Source of the DNA: JACVRW01 sp963819635
Lineage (GTDB): Bacteria > Actinomycetota > Thermoleophilia > Solirubrobacterales > Thermoleophilaceae
Length of the DNA stretch: 64,000 nucleotides
NCBI GenBank assembly: GCA_963819635.1
Contig: CAWFWX010000005.1
Coordinates: forward strand, 806,001-870,000
Direction: 5' to 3'
The position numbers and the translations under genes were made by a program. Below, in pieces: positions 43,189-51,752 of the stretch. The notes beneath the pieces are model-generated. The model did not search any database. It saw only the letters and a list, made by a program, of their open reading frames with translations, and was not told the DNA's origin. Each line of letters starts with the position of its first letter. The first letter of the stretch is position 1.

Positions 43189-44709
43189 ATGGCCACCCTG
43201 ACGAGGACTGAGCGCCAAGTGGCCCGCAGTCTCGCCGAGACGGTGGACCCGCACGAGGCGCTCCAGCGCGCGCTCGCCGCCATCGGGGAGGGGCTCGGCT
43301 GGCGGCTCGGCGCGGCGTGGGAGCCGCCGCCCGGCAGATCCGACGTGCTCGTGTGCGTCGAGACCTGGTGCGCACCGGACGTCGACGACGAGCCGTTCGT
43401 CACGCTCTCGCGCAGCATCACGCTGACGCCGGGCGAGGGCCTGCCCGGGCGCGTCTGGCTGAGCGGAGAGGCCGCCTGGATCCCGGACGTACAGGACGAG
43501 ATCAATTTCCCGCGCGCCGCCGTCGCGCGGGAGGCGGGGCTGCGGGCCGGCTTCTGCTTTCCGCTTCGCAGCGCCGGCGGTGTGCTGGGCGTCGTCGAGT
43601 TCTTCACCGGCGAGGCGCGCGAGCTGGACTCGGAGCTCCTCGCGACGATGGCGATGCTCGGCGATCAGATCGGGCAGGCGATCGAGCGGCGCCGCGACGC
43701 GGAGCGCCTGCGCGCGGCGAGGACGTGGCACCAGGCGATGCTCGACACCGCGCTCGACTCCGTCATCACGATCGACGACGACGGCCGCATCGTCGAGTTC
43801 AACGCCGCCGCCGAGCGGACGTTCGGCTACCCGGCGGACGGGGTGGTCGGGCGTGACATGGCCGAGCTGATCGTCCCGCCCGATCTGCGCGCGCGCCACC
43901 GCGAGGGATTCGCGCGCTTCCACGAGACGGGCGTGCCGCACATCCTCGATACCCGGATCGAGCTCACGGGCATGCGGGCGGACGGCTCAACCTTCCCCGT
44001 CGAGCTCACGATCACGAGGATCGACCTCCCCGGCGAGTCGGGCTTCGCCGGCTACCTGCGCGACATCACCGAGCGCAAGGAGGCCGAGGAGGAGCTGCGC
44101 GCCTCGCGCGCGAGGATCGTGGAGGCGGCCGACGCCGCCCGTCGCAGGCTCGAGCGCGACCTGCACGACGGCGCGCAGCAGCGGCTCGTCGAGCTGGCTC
44201 TCCAGTTGCGCATGGCGCGCGCCAAGATCGACACCGACCCGGTGGGGGCGGCGGAGTTCCTCGACGGTGCCGTCGCCGCCCTCACGGACGCCACGGCCGA
44301 GCTGCGCGAGCTTGCCCGCGGGATCCATCCGGTCGTCCTCACCGAGGGCGGGCTGCGCCCCGCCCTCCAGGCGCTCGTCGAGCGCTCGAGCATCCCGGCC
44401 ACGCTGGCCGCCGTGCCGGAGGGTCGCTTTCCGGAGCCGATCGAGGCGGCCGCCTACTTCACGGTGGCGGAGGCGCTGACGAACGCGGTCCGCTACTCGG
44501 AAGCGAGCGCGGTGGAGGTGCACGCCACACAGAACGACGGGGCGCTGCGCGTGGTCGTCTCGGACGACGGTCGCGGCGGCGCCGACCTCCTGGGCTCGGG
44601 CCTCGGCGGGATCGCCGACCGGGTGGCCGCGTTGAACGGCACCCTGAGCGTGAGGAGCCCGGTGGGACGCGGCACCGTGGTCCGGGCGGAGATCCCATGC
44701 GAGTCGTGA
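43189..44709 (+). CDS. GAF-PAS sensor histidine kinase (NarL-type partner)
   Basis: A 506-residue soluble kinase. Residues about 10-175 form a GAF domain (GLPGRVWLSGEAAWIPDV, LLATMAMLGDQIGQAIE). A PAS domain follows (MLDTALDSVITIDDDGRIVEFNAAAERTFGY, ending GYLRDITERKEAEEEL). The HisKA_3 phosphoacceptor is in ERDLHDGAQQRLVELAL near residue 325. The HATPase_c domain has EALTNAVRYS and DDGRGG. No membrane helix is present, so it senses a cytoplasmic signal. Its stop overlaps the response-regulator start by 13 bp. Confidence 0.92.
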   Translation: MATLTRTERQVARSLAETVDPHEALQRALAAIGEGLGWRLGAAWEPPPGRSDVLVCVETWCAPDVDDEPFVTLSRSITLTPGEGLPGRVWLSGEAAWIPDVQDEINFPRAAVAREAGLRAGFCFPLRSAGGVLGVVEFFTGEARELDSELLATMAMLGDQIGQAIERRRDAERLRAARTWHQAMLDTALDSVITIDDDGRIVEFNAAAERTFGYPADGVVGRDMAELIVPPDLRARHREGFARFHETGVPHILDTRIELTGMRADGSTFPVELTITRIDLPGESGFAGYLRDITERKEAEEELRASRARIVEAADAARRRLERDLHDGAQQRLVELALQLRMARAKIDTDPVGAAEFLDGAVAALTDATAELRELARGIHPVVLTEGGLRPALQALVERSSIPATLAAVPEGRFPEPIEAAAYFTVAEALTNAVRYSEASAVEVHATQNDGALRVVVSDDGRGGADLLGSGLGGIADRVAALNGTLSVRSPVGRGTVVRAEIPCES

Positions 44710-45335
44710 TCGCCGACGACGCCGTGCTCCTCCGCGAGGGGGCGGCGCGGCTGCTCGAGGACGCGGACTTCGAGGTGGTCGGGCAGGCGGGGGACGCCGA
44801 GGACCTGCTGCGGAAGGTCCGCGCCCACAAGCCGGACGTGGCGATCATCGACGTGCGCATGCCGCCGGACAACACCGACGACGGCCTGCGCGCGGCGCTC
44901 GCGATCCGCAGGGAGCTTCCCGACGTCGGGATTCTCCTCCTGTCGCAATATGTCGAGGATCGCTACATCGGCGAGCTGCTCGCCGGCGGCACCGAGGGGA
45001 TCGGCTACCTGCTGAAGGACCGAGTGGCCGAGGTGGACCGCTTCACGGACGCGGTTCAGCGCGTGGCCGAGGGCGGCTCCGCGCTCGACCCGGAGGTCGT
45101 CGCGCAGATGGTCGGACGCCGTCAGGAGCCGCTCAGCGACCTGACCGAGCGGGAGCGGCAGGTGCTGGCGCTGATGGCGGAGGGCTACTCGAACCGCGCG
45201 ATCGCCGAGACGATCTTTGTCTCAGAGCGCGCGGTGGAGCGGCACGTGACGAATATCTTTTCGAAGCTGCGACTCGAGCCGACGGGGCAGGAGCACCGTC
45301 GAGTGCTGGCTGTGCTGCGCTATCTGCGCGTGTAG
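44697..45335 (+). CDS. NarL/LuxR-family response regulator
   Basis: A 212-residue regulator. The receiver has the acidic pair IADDAVL, phosphoacceptor Asp in VAIIDVRMPP near residue 54 and LLKDRV. The C-terminal HTH is LTERERQVLALMAEGYSNRAIAETIFVSERAVERHV. It is the cognate partner of the upstream kinase. Targets are not evident from the sequence. Confidence 0.93.
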   Translation: MRVVIADDAVLLREGAARLLEDADFEVVGQAGDAEDLLRKVRAHKPDVAIIDVRMPPDNTDDGLRAALAIRRELPDVGILLLSQYVEDRYIGELLAGGTEGIGYLLKDRVAEVDRFTDAVQRVAEGGSALDPEVVAQMVGRRQEPLSDLTERERQVLALMAEGYSNRAIAETIFVSERAVERHVTNIFSKLRLEPTGQEHRRVLAVLRYLRV

Positions 45336-45343
45336 CCCTCGGA

Positions 45344-46921
45344 TCAGATCTCGAGTCGCTGGTCCTCGAGGTCGAGCTCGCGCTCGATGACGTGCATCAC
45401 CTCGTCCGAGATCACGCCCTCGTTGCGGAGCTCGACGACGCGCCGGCGCTGGGCGTCCAGCACCTCGCGCACCATGCGCTGGTAGGTGGCCGAGCGCTCG
45501 TCCAGGTTGTCCTGCTCCTCGTCGCCGTCGAGCTCGCCCGCCCGCTGGGTCAGGCGCCGGTTCCTGAACTGGTAGAGCTGCAGCATCCGGTCGACGGTGT
45601 CATCGCGTGTCCAGTCCTCGTCGTGCAGCCGTTCGAGATGCTCGATCGCCGCCAGAGTGGCCTCGCGCCGCGCGTGGAGCTCCTCGCGCTCCCCGGCGCC
45701 GTCGTCCTCGATGCCGAGCCGGCGGATCAGTAGCGGGAGGGTGAGTCCCTGCCCGACCAGCGTGGCGAAGATCACGGCGAGCGTCAGGAAGATCAGCAGG
45801 TCGCGCTCGGGGAAACCATGGGGCAGTGCGAGCGCGGCTGCGAGCGACACCGAGCCGCGGAGGCCGCCCCAGCCGCTGACGAGCCTCAGCCGCCAGCCGA
45901 CCCGGCGCGCGACCTGTGAGGGCCGTCGGTCGAGCGCGCGGATCAGGTAGGGCGCGGTATTCGCCCATATGAGCCGAGTACCGATGACCACGGCGCTCAC
46001 GAGCGCGGCGAGCCCGATCAGCTCTAGAGCCGAGCGGTTCTGTTCGGACAGGATCCCGGGCAGCTGGAGCCCGACCAGGACGAACAGCACCGCGTTCAGC
46101 AGGAAGACGAGCACCTCCCAGAAGCCGTAGCCGCGGAGGCGCGAGGCCGGAGTCGAGAGCGCGGGCGACTTGTAGCCGACGACAAGGCCAATCGTGACCG
46201 CGGCGAGCACGCCGGAGACGCCGATCTCCTCCGCGGGGATGTAGGCGACGTAGCCCGCCGCGAGCGAGATCACGACGCCGACCACGTCGTCGCCGAGCAG
46301 TCGCCGGAGCGCCACCACCACGAGCACCGACGCCGCCAGCCCGACGGCGATGCCGCCGACGACGCTGACGACGAAGTCCCCGGTCGCGTCTAGGAGGTCG
46401 AAGCTGCCGCCGACGGCCGCCGCCACCGCCGTTCTGTAGGCAACGAGCGCGGTGCCGTCGTTCACGAGCGCCTCGCCCTCGATCACGGTGGTGATTCCGC
46501 GCGGCGCGCCCAGCCGCCTCATGATCGCCACCGCCGCGAGCGGATCGGTGGGCGACACGATCGCGCCGAGCGCGAACGCCGCGGCCCACGGCAGCCCGTC
46601 GATGGCGGCGTGCGCGACGAGCGCGACGGAGCACATCGTGAGGAGCACGAGCCCGATCGAGGTCAGGGTGATGGCGCGCGCGTAGTAGCGCAGGTCGCGC
46701 ACGGACGAGAAGTACGCCGCGTTGAAGAGGAGCGGCGGCAGGAAGATCAGGAGCACGAGGTCCGGGTCGAGCTGCACGTCGGGTACGCCGGGCGCGAAGC
46801 CCACGAGGCTGCCGCCGATCACGAGCAGGATCGGGTACGGCAGCCCGAGCACGCGAGCCAGCGCCGTGAGCACGGCGACGGTCACCAGCAGGAACAGGAC
46901 GACGAGCTCGATGTGCTCCAC
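45344..46921 (-). CDS. CPA1-family Na+/H+ antiporter
   Basis: A 525-residue transporter with about twelve helices followed by a cytoplasmic tail of about 110 residues. Family motifs are GAIVSPTDPLA near residue 125 and EGEALVNDGTALVAYR near 147, the acidic ion site. LVSGWGGLRGSVSLAAALALP lies near 348. The tail is charged and helical (EREELHARREATLAAIEHLE), probably regulatory. It exchanges cytoplasmic sodium or potassium for protons. Convergent with the response regulator. Confidence 0.92.
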   Translation of the reverse strand: MEHIELVVLFLLVTVAVLTALARVLGLPYPILLVIGGSLVGFAPGVPDVQLDPDLVLLIFLPPLLFNAAYFSSVRDLRYYARAITLTSIGLVLLTMCSVALVAHAAIDGLPWAAAFALGAIVSPTDPLAAVAIMRRLGAPRGITTVIEGEALVNDGTALVAYRTAVAAAVGGSFDLLDATGDFVVSVVGGIAVGLAASVLVVVALRRLLGDDVVGVVISLAAGYVAYIPAEEIGVSGVLAAVTIGLVVGYKSPALSTPASRLRGYGFWEVLVFLLNAVLFVLVGLQLPGILSEQNRSALELIGLAALVSAVVIGTRLIWANTAPYLIRALDRRPSQVARRVGWRLRLVSGWGGLRGSVSLAAALALPHGFPERDLLIFLTLAVIFATLVGQGLTLPLLIRRLGIEDDGAGEREELHARREATLAAIEHLERLHDEDWTRDDTVDRMLQLYQFRNRRLTQRAGELDGDEEQDNLDERSATYQRMVREVLDAQRRRVVELRNEGVISDEVMHVIERELDLEDQRLEI

Positions 46922-46922
46922 G

Positions 46923-47405
46923 TCAGGGCTCGCTCAGGACTTCTGAGCCGTTCGCGTTCGTGATCACCACGACCGTGCGGTCGGTGCCGCCGGGGTAGAG
47001 GATGTGGCAGCGCCGCACCGAGTGCGCCGGCCTCGGCTCCCGCCCCGAGCAGCGCACGTCGGTCTCGTCGTCGTCCGGCATGGAGAGGTAGCGCTGGGTG
47101 AGGACGCGCTCGGCGGCGGCCGTGCTCAGCGGGTGGCGGGCGAGGACGTCGAGGCGGGCACCCCGGCCGGTGTCCCCATCGGCCGCTGCCTGCTCGTCAT
47201 CGCCGCCGAGCACGGCGACCGCGGTCACGGCGAGCGCGACAAGGGCGCCGACCGCGAGGGCAGCGGCAACGCCGCGCCGGCTCGGGCGGCCCGGGCGCCG
47301 GATCCCCGTCGCGCCGTCCTCCAGAAACCGGTATCCGCAGCGTCCGCACCCGCTTGCCCCGGCAGGAGCGGGCGCATCGCAGCTCGGACAGGTGGTGTCG
47401 GTCAT
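46923..47405 (-). CDS. zinc-ribbon single-pass membrane protein
   Basis: A 160-residue protein. The N-terminus is a four-cysteine zinc ribbon (CPSCDAP, CGRCGYRF, residues 5-27). One transmembrane helix follows (GVAAALAVGALVALAVTAVAVL) and then an external domain with two Cys (VRCSGRE, RRCHILYPG). Its ATG overlaps the stop of the AlkB-like gene (47402-47405), so it is the third gene of the soxR transcription unit. Function unknown. Confidence 0.75.
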   Translation of the reverse strand: MTDTTCPSCDAPAPAGASGCGRCGYRFLEDGATGIRRPGRPSRRGVAAALAVGALVALAVTAVAVLGGDDEQAAADGDTGRGARLDVLARHPLSTAAAERVLTQRYLSMPDDDETDVRCSGREPRPAHSVRRCHILYPGGTDRTVVVITNANGSEVLSEP

Positions 47406-47959
47406 TCCCGGTTCCGGAGTGTGCGGAAGGTGATGGAGTAGCGGCGCTCCTTGGTGGGCGGGATCGAATGCTCCCAGGATCGCCGCGCCTCGCCGGTCAG
47501 GACGTAACCGGAGCGCGGCTCGAGAAGCAGCTCCCAGACGCGCCGCTTCTCGCGCTTGCCGCGCTGGAAGCGGAGGCGGCACGAGCCGCCGAGCGAGATC
47601 CCGATGACCGTGTCGAAGGCGGGGGCGTCCGTGTGCCAGCCGATCGTGGCGCCCGGCGGGTAGTGCTGGACAAGGATCTCAGCGAGCTTCTCGGGGTCGT
47701 ACCCTGCGAGTGCAGCCGCACGGGCGCGGGCGGGCAGCAGCCAATCCGGGACCGGCTCGCCCGGCATCGGTGTGCGCGACTCGTAGTCGTAGTCGAGCCC
47801 GTAGTGGAGCCCCGTGCGCTTCGCCGCTCGGCCATGGAGGACGATCGGGTCGAACCTGAGCGTCTCGAACCTCTCGAGGAGCTCTTCCTCCTCTTCGGCC
47901 GGCAGCAGCTCGGGTCGGCAGACGATGCCCTCGGGCTCCTCGCTGGGCGCGCGTGCCAC
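47402..47959 (-). CDS. AlkB-family 2OG-Fe(II) dioxygenase
   Basis: A 185-residue oxygenase from the GTG at 47959. The Fe(II) ligands are visible: the His-x-Asp pair in IGWHTDAPAF and the distal His in RRSWEHSIPPT. The 2-oxoglutarate Arg is in ERRYSITFRTLR. The length and order match AlkB homologues that repair alkylated DNA or modify tRNA or lipids. It lies 10 bp downstream of soxR on the same strand, so redox control is likely. Confidence 0.87.
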   Translation of the reverse strand: MARAPSEEPEGIVCRPELLPAEEEEELLERFETLRFDPIVLHGRAAKRTGLHYGLDYDYESRTPMPGEPVPDWLLPARARAAALAGYDPEKLAEILVQHYPPGATIGWHTDAPAFDTVIGISLGGSCRLRFQRGKREKRRVWELLLEPRSGYVLTGEARRSWEHSIPPTKERRYSITFRTLRNRE

Positions 47960-47969
47960 GTAGCCGAGG

Positions 47970-48416
47970 CTACTCGCGAGGGTCGCCGATCCAGTAGCGC
48001 GGCCCCGGACCGCGCGCGGCCACACGGTCGCCCGGGTTCGCGAGCTGGCAGCGCCCCAGCGAGAGGCAGCCACAGCCGATGCACTCCGTCAGGCCCTCCT
48101 TGAGGCGCTCGAGCTCCGCGATGCGCTCGTCGATGCGGGTCGTCCAGGAGCTCGAGAGCTTGGCCCAGTCACCGCGCGTGGGGACGCGGTCGGCGGGCAG
48201 CTTCGCGAGCTCCTCGCGGATCTCCTCGAGCGTGAGACCGACGCGCTGGGCGAAAACGATGAACGCCACGCGCCGGATCACCGGCCTGTTGAAGCGTCGG
48301 TGCCCCGACGTTGCCCGCTCGGACCGGATCAGGCCCCGCTCCTCGTAGAAGCGGAGCGCGGATGTGGCGACGCCGCTTCTGGCGGCCACCTCGCCGATCG
48401 TGAGCAGCTCAGGCAT
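47970..48416 (-). CDS. soxR: redox-sensing transcriptional activator SoxR
   Basis: A 148-residue MerR-family protein. The HTH is LTIGEVAARSGVATSALRFYEERGLI, and the dimerisation helix follows. The [2Fe-2S] cluster motif CIGCGCLSLGRC (C-x2-C-x-C-x5-C) identifies SoxR. The ATG at 48416 gives the standard start. In actinobacteria SoxR answers redox-active compounds directly and controls small sets of oxygenases and transporters, without SoxS. Its own promoter and the divergent gene share a SoxR box. Confidence 0.95.
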   Translation of the reverse strand: MPELLTIGEVAARSGVATSALRFYEERGLIRSERATSGHRRFNRPVIRRVAFIVFAQRVGLTLEEIREELAKLPADRVPTRGDWAKLSSSWTTRIDERIAELERLKEGLTECIGCGCLSLGRCQLANPGDRVAARGPGPRYWIGDPRE

Positions 48417-48442
48417 GCCACCGATCGAAGCAGACAATCCCC

Positions 48443-48473
48443 TTGACTTCAAGTGCACTTGAAGTTGCATCAT
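48443..48473 (+). promoter_or_regulatory. SoxR box within a 19-bp-spacer promoter
   Basis: The 20-bp perfect palindrome at 48446-48465 (half-site ACTTCAAGTG) matches the CAAGT-x2-ACTTG core of known SoxR boxes. It lies between a -35-like TTGACT (48443-48448) and a -10-like CATCAT (48468-48473), with the 19-bp spacing characteristic of SoxR-activated promoters. The direction is toward the DUF5519 gene; soxR starts 30 bp away on the other strand. Confidence 0.8.
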
Positions 48474-48481
48474 GTCCAGTC

Positions 48482-48892
48482 ATGACAGTTCATGCGCTCG
48501 AGAACACGAGACTGAGCGGCAACGTCGCCGTCGACGCGCTGGTCGGCGAGGTCGGCAACTGGGAGGGCGTCGAGGTGGCCACCGAGCCGCGCTTCGGCGG
48601 CCCGCTCTTCCAGCTGGGCCGCCGACAGCTCGGACATCTGCACGACGTCGGCGAGCGGGGCGCCTTTGCGGACATCCCGCTCCCGCGCGCGGTGCGCGAC
48701 GAGCTGATCGCCGAGGGAAGGGCGCGCCCCCACTCGGCCATGCCCGACTCGGGCTGGCTCACCGTTCCGGTGCGCACCGCGGCCGACCTGGCCGGTGCGG
48801 TCGAGGTGTTCCGGCTCGCCTACGACCGGGCGCGCCGCAAGTCGAGCCGGCCCGAGACGAGCTCGCGAAGCACCAACGGTGGGAGCGGCTGA
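48482..48892 (+). CDS. DUF5519 (luciferase-domain) family protein
   Basis: A 136-residue protein from the ATG at 48482. It shows the DUF5519 layout: EVGNWEGVEVATEPRFGGPLFQLGRRQLGHLH, then ADIPLPRAVRDELIAEGRARPH and a Trp-rich segment (SGWLTVPVRTAADLAGAVEVFRLAYDRA). This alpha/beta fold is found as a stand-alone 'luciferase family' protein; no light emission is implied. The SoxR box 17-36 bp upstream makes it a predicted SoxR-activated gene. Confidence 0.8.
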   Translation: MTVHALENTRLSGNVAVDALVGEVGNWEGVEVATEPRFGGPLFQLGRRQLGHLHDVGERGAFADIPLPRAVRDELIAEGRARPHSAMPDSGWLTVPVRTAADLAGAVEVFRLAYDRARRKSSRPETSSRSTNGGSG

Positions 48893-48900
48893 CGGGCGGA

Positions 48901-48952
48901 GGGGGTGTGTCGACTTATGTACCGATATGGGTGCATAAAACGCCACACCCCC
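48901..48952. repeat. long palindromic hairpin element, GACTTA core (copy 2)
   Basis: GGGGGTGTG (48901-48909) pairs with CACACCCCC (48944-48952). Inside, TTATGTACC (48915-48923) pairs with GGTGCATAA (48930-48938), one G-T wobble, around a 6-base loop. It fills the space between two convergent genes and could end transcription both ways. The left arm resembles the hairpin at 34246-34294: a G run, then GACTTA about ten bases later. Confidence 0.6.
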
Positions 48953-48995
48953 GACCCTCAATGCGGTCGTTCGGGCGGAGCGGGGCGGCGCGAGC

Positions 48996-51155
48996 CTAAC
49001 CCTCGCCGTCCGCTGTGGCCACGCGTCTCGGCAGCGACGGCTCCACGCGCAGCACGCGTGCCGGCCACTCGGGCAGCCACCAGTTCCAGCGTCCCATCAG
49101 GGAGATCACCGCGGGCACGATCAGTGCCCTGATGATCGTCGCGTCCAGCAGGATGCCCGCCCCAAGCCCGGTCGCGAACATCTTGAGGTCGGTGCCGGGG
49201 CTCGACGCCATCGCGACGAACGTCAGGAACAGGATCAGTGCGGCGCTCGTCACAAGGCGGCCGGTGCGGCCGAGCCCGGTGACCACCGCCTGATGGGTGG
49301 AGCCGGTCCGGTCGTACTCCTCGCGCATGCGCGCGAGGATGAACACCTCGTAGTCCATCGACAGTCCGAACAGGAACGCGAAGATCATCAGCGGCATCCA
49401 CGAGGGAATGGAGCCCGTGGCCTCGACGCCCCAGATCAGCTCCGAGCCGTAGCCGTGCTGCCAGACGAGCACGAGGACGCCCCACGCGGCCGCGACGCTC
49501 AGCACGTTCAGCAGGATGGCCTTCGCCGGCAGCAGCAGCGAGCGGAACGCGCGTGCCAGCAGGATGAACGTCGTGATGGTGATCAGCGCGATCATCAGCG
49601 GGAAGCTGCCGTAGACCGCGTCGATGAAGTCGGCGTTCGCGGCGGGCTGTCCGCCGACGCGCACGCCGGGTCCCACCGCATGCGCCGCGTTCCGGACGCC
49701 GTCCAGTGTCGCCTCGCCCTCTGACGAGCCGCTGTCCGGGACCGGGATCGCCTCCACGAGTGCGGTGCCCCCGCGCGCCCATTGTTCGCCCTCGGGTGCC
49801 ACGGCGCCGTGGATTCCCTCCACCTCCGCCACCTGGCGCGCGACCTCGTTCGGGTCCGTGCCGCGCTGGACCATGATCTCGTGCGGGAGCAGCGAGCCCT
49901 CGCCGATCCCGGCGTCCTCGAGCGCGACCAGGCCCTCATAGGCGTCACCCGACTTCGCGACCGTGTCGGCGTCGGAGGAGCCGAGCTGGAGGTCCGTCGC
50001 GGCGATCACGAGCGCGAGCACCACCGCCATCCCCGCCGCGGCCGCGATCCAGCGGCGGCGGGTGACCAGCTCGGCCCACCGCGTCCAGGCCCGGCTGGCC
50101 TTGTCGTCGGTGCGCCGGTGCGGCCAGTCGAGCCGCGGGCCGAGCTTGGCCAGCGTCACCGGCAGCAGCGTGATCGCAACCAGCGTCGAGACGAGCGGGA
50201 TCAGCATCCCGCCGTAGCCCATCGAGCGCAGGAAGGGGAGCGGAAGCGCGATGAGCGCCAGCAGGCCGATCGCCACGGTGATCCCGCTGAACACGACCGC
50301 GCGGCCGGCGGTCTCCATGGCCTTCTGGACCGCCTCGTCGCCGCTCCGCCCGTGCGATCGCTCCTCACGCCAGCGCGACACCACGATCAGCGAGTAGTCG
50401 ATCGCGACGCCGAGTCCGAGCAGCGCGATCAGGAACTGCACGATGGGGGAGACCGACGTGAGCTCGGTGAGCCCGAGGAGCAGCAGGAAGGTCGTCATGA
50501 TCGAGACGACCGCCATGAAGATCGGGATGATCGCCAGGAACGAGGCGAACACGAAGGTCAGGACCGCGAGCGCGCCGAGGCCGCCGAGCATCGCCTCCAG
50601 CAGGAGTCCGGGACCGTCGCTGTCCGCGCCGCTGTCCTCGAACAGCGCGTCGAAGCCGGTCAGGTGGACGGGCTGGCCCGCGACGGTCGTATCCCTCAGC
50701 ACCGCGCTTGCCTTCTTCTCCGCCAGCGGGTTCTCGCCGAAGACCGAGTTTGGATCGGGGCGCGGATACACGACCGCGAACGTGGTGCGGCCATCCTCGG
50801 AGACGAACGTGTCGTCGCCGGTCGACGCGTAGGAGGCAACGCGCGAGCCGGGCAGCGCCTGGTTCAGCCGCCTGTCCATCCGGGCGAGCTCAGAGCGGAC
50901 GCTCGGCGAGTCGACGCCCTCGCCCTTGGGCAGGGTCACGACGGGGATGAGCGGCGACGTGTTGCCGCCGGTGCCCCCGTAGCGCTGCTCGATGGTCCGG
51001 TTCGTCTCCCAGCCCTCCTTGTTGGGGACCGAGAACTCGGGGTCGAGCGCGTCCGAGGCCGGGCCTGAAGCGGCGATGCCTGCGATCGTCAGGACGATCC
51101 ATGTGAGCACGACGGTGCGCTTGTGTGCGAGGACCCAGCGGGTTAGAGAGGACAC
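48996..51155 (-). CDS. MMPL/RND-family exporter
   Basis: A 719-residue transporter with the MMPL layout: one N-terminal helix (VVLTWIVLTIAGIAAS), an external domain and five helices, then the same pattern again. Conserved segments include LLGLGVAIDYSLIVVSRWREE near residue 250 and LFGLSMDYEVFILARMREEYD near 600, where Asp-Tyr pairs mark the proton path. It exports lipids or hydrophobic drugs by proton antiport. Divergent from a MarR gene that probably represses it. Confidence 0.92.
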   Translation of the reverse strand: MSSLTRWVLAHKRTVVLTWIVLTIAGIAASGPASDALDPEFSVPNKEGWETNRTIEQRYGGTGGNTSPLIPVVTLPKGEGVDSPSVRSELARMDRRLNQALPGSRVASYASTGDDTFVSEDGRTTFAVVYPRPDPNSVFGENPLAEKKASAVLRDTTVAGQPVHLTGFDALFEDSGADSDGPGLLLEAMLGGLGALAVLTFVFASFLAIIPIFMAVVSIMTTFLLLLGLTELTSVSPIVQFLIALLGLGVAIDYSLIVVSRWREERSHGRSGDEAVQKAMETAGRAVVFSGITVAIGLLALIALPLPFLRSMGYGGMLIPLVSTLVAITLLPVTLAKLGPRLDWPHRRTDDKASRAWTRWAELVTRRRWIAAAAGMAVVLALVIAATDLQLGSSDADTVAKSGDAYEGLVALEDAGIGEGSLLPHEIMVQRGTDPNEVARQVAEVEGIHGAVAPEGEQWARGGTALVEAIPVPDSGSSEGEATLDGVRNAAHAVGPGVRVGGQPAANADFIDAVYGSFPLMIALITITTFILLARAFRSLLLPAKAILLNVLSVAAAWGVLVLVWQHGYGSELIWGVEATGSIPSWMPLMIFAFLFGLSMDYEVFILARMREEYDRTGSTHQAVVTGLGRTGRLVTSAALILFLTFVAMASSPGTDLKMFATGLGAGILLDATIIRALIVPAVISLMGRWNWWLPEWPARVLRVEPSLPRRVATADGEG

Positions 51156-51247
51156 CGATACCTCCGGCGGGATTGATGGCGAGTCGTGATCATTACAAAC
51201 ACAAACGGTTTATACCAGGAATGGGTTGAGGCTGTAATCTTGCCTTA
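51156..51247. promoter_or_regulatory. divergent MMPL/marR promoter region
   Basis: This 92-bp AT-rich stretch separates the two starts. It contains ACAAACACAAACGGTTTATACC (51195-51216 region), with an AAAC-G-GTTT dyad and a direct repeat of ACAAAC. It stands out from the GC-rich surroundings and is the likely binding place of the MarR protein. No exact operator can be assigned. Confidence 0.4.
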
Positions 51248-51751
51248 ATGAGCGAGGAGAAGGAGCTCCGCATGGAGGAGCCGGCGGCCGAGCGTCCGCC
51301 GCGCAGCGTGGGCTTCCTGATCTCGCAGCTGGGCTTCTTCTCCTCGAAGGGCTTCATGGACGCCCTCGCCCCGATCGGCCTGGACCCGCGGGAGTTCCTG
51401 CTGATGCGCTTCGTGGCGGCGTCGGACGGCCCCTCGCAGCAGGCCCTCGCGGAACGGCTGGCCGTGCCCGCGAGCCGGATGGTCGCGCTGATCGACAGGC
51501 TCGAGGACGCGGGATTCGTCGAGCGGCGCCCGGATCCGGACGACCGGCGGGTGCGCCGGCTGCACCTGACCAGGAAGGGCCGCGGGGTGCTCGAGCGGGC
51601 GGGGAAGATCGCCATCGAATATGAGACCCGCCTCTGCGCCGGACTTGATCGAGAGGAGCGCGAGCAGCTGATCGACCTGCTCCAGAAGCTCCAGGCGGGT
51701 CAGACCAGCCTGAGGGGCGTCCACCCCGGCCTCGGGCGTGAGGGTCCCTGA
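51248..51751 (+). CDS. MarR-family transcriptional regulator
   Basis: A 167-residue winged-helix protein. The recognition helix region is SQQALAERLAVPASRMVALIDRLEDAGFVER near residues 60-90, with the wing PDPDDRRVRRLHLTRKG. An acidic N-terminal extension of about 18 residues precedes the fold. Divergent orientation to the MMPL exporter suggests ligand-relieved repression of that exporter. It ends 1 bp from the convergent kdpD N-domain gene. Confidence 0.9.
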   Translation: MSEEKELRMEEPAAERPPRSVGFLISQLGFFSSKGFMDALAPIGLDPREFLLMRFVAASDGPSQQALAERLAVPASRMVALIDRLEDAGFVERRPDPDDRRVRRLHLTRKGRGVLERAGKIAIEYETRLCAGLDREEREQLIDLLQKLQAGQTSLRGVHPGLGREGP

Positions 51752-51752
51752 C

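Noticed and set aside
40518..43607. Frame of over 1000 codons on the minus strand across the GGDEF-EAL and neighbouring genes
   Set aside because: It covers well-defined GGDEF, EAL, HAD and GAF motifs in other frames; the translation is a low-complexity shadow.
48446..48465. MerR-type palindrome read as a terminator
   Set aside because: Its CAAGT-x2-ACTTG core and position in a 19-bp-spacer promoter fit a SoxR box, and it lies between divergent starts.
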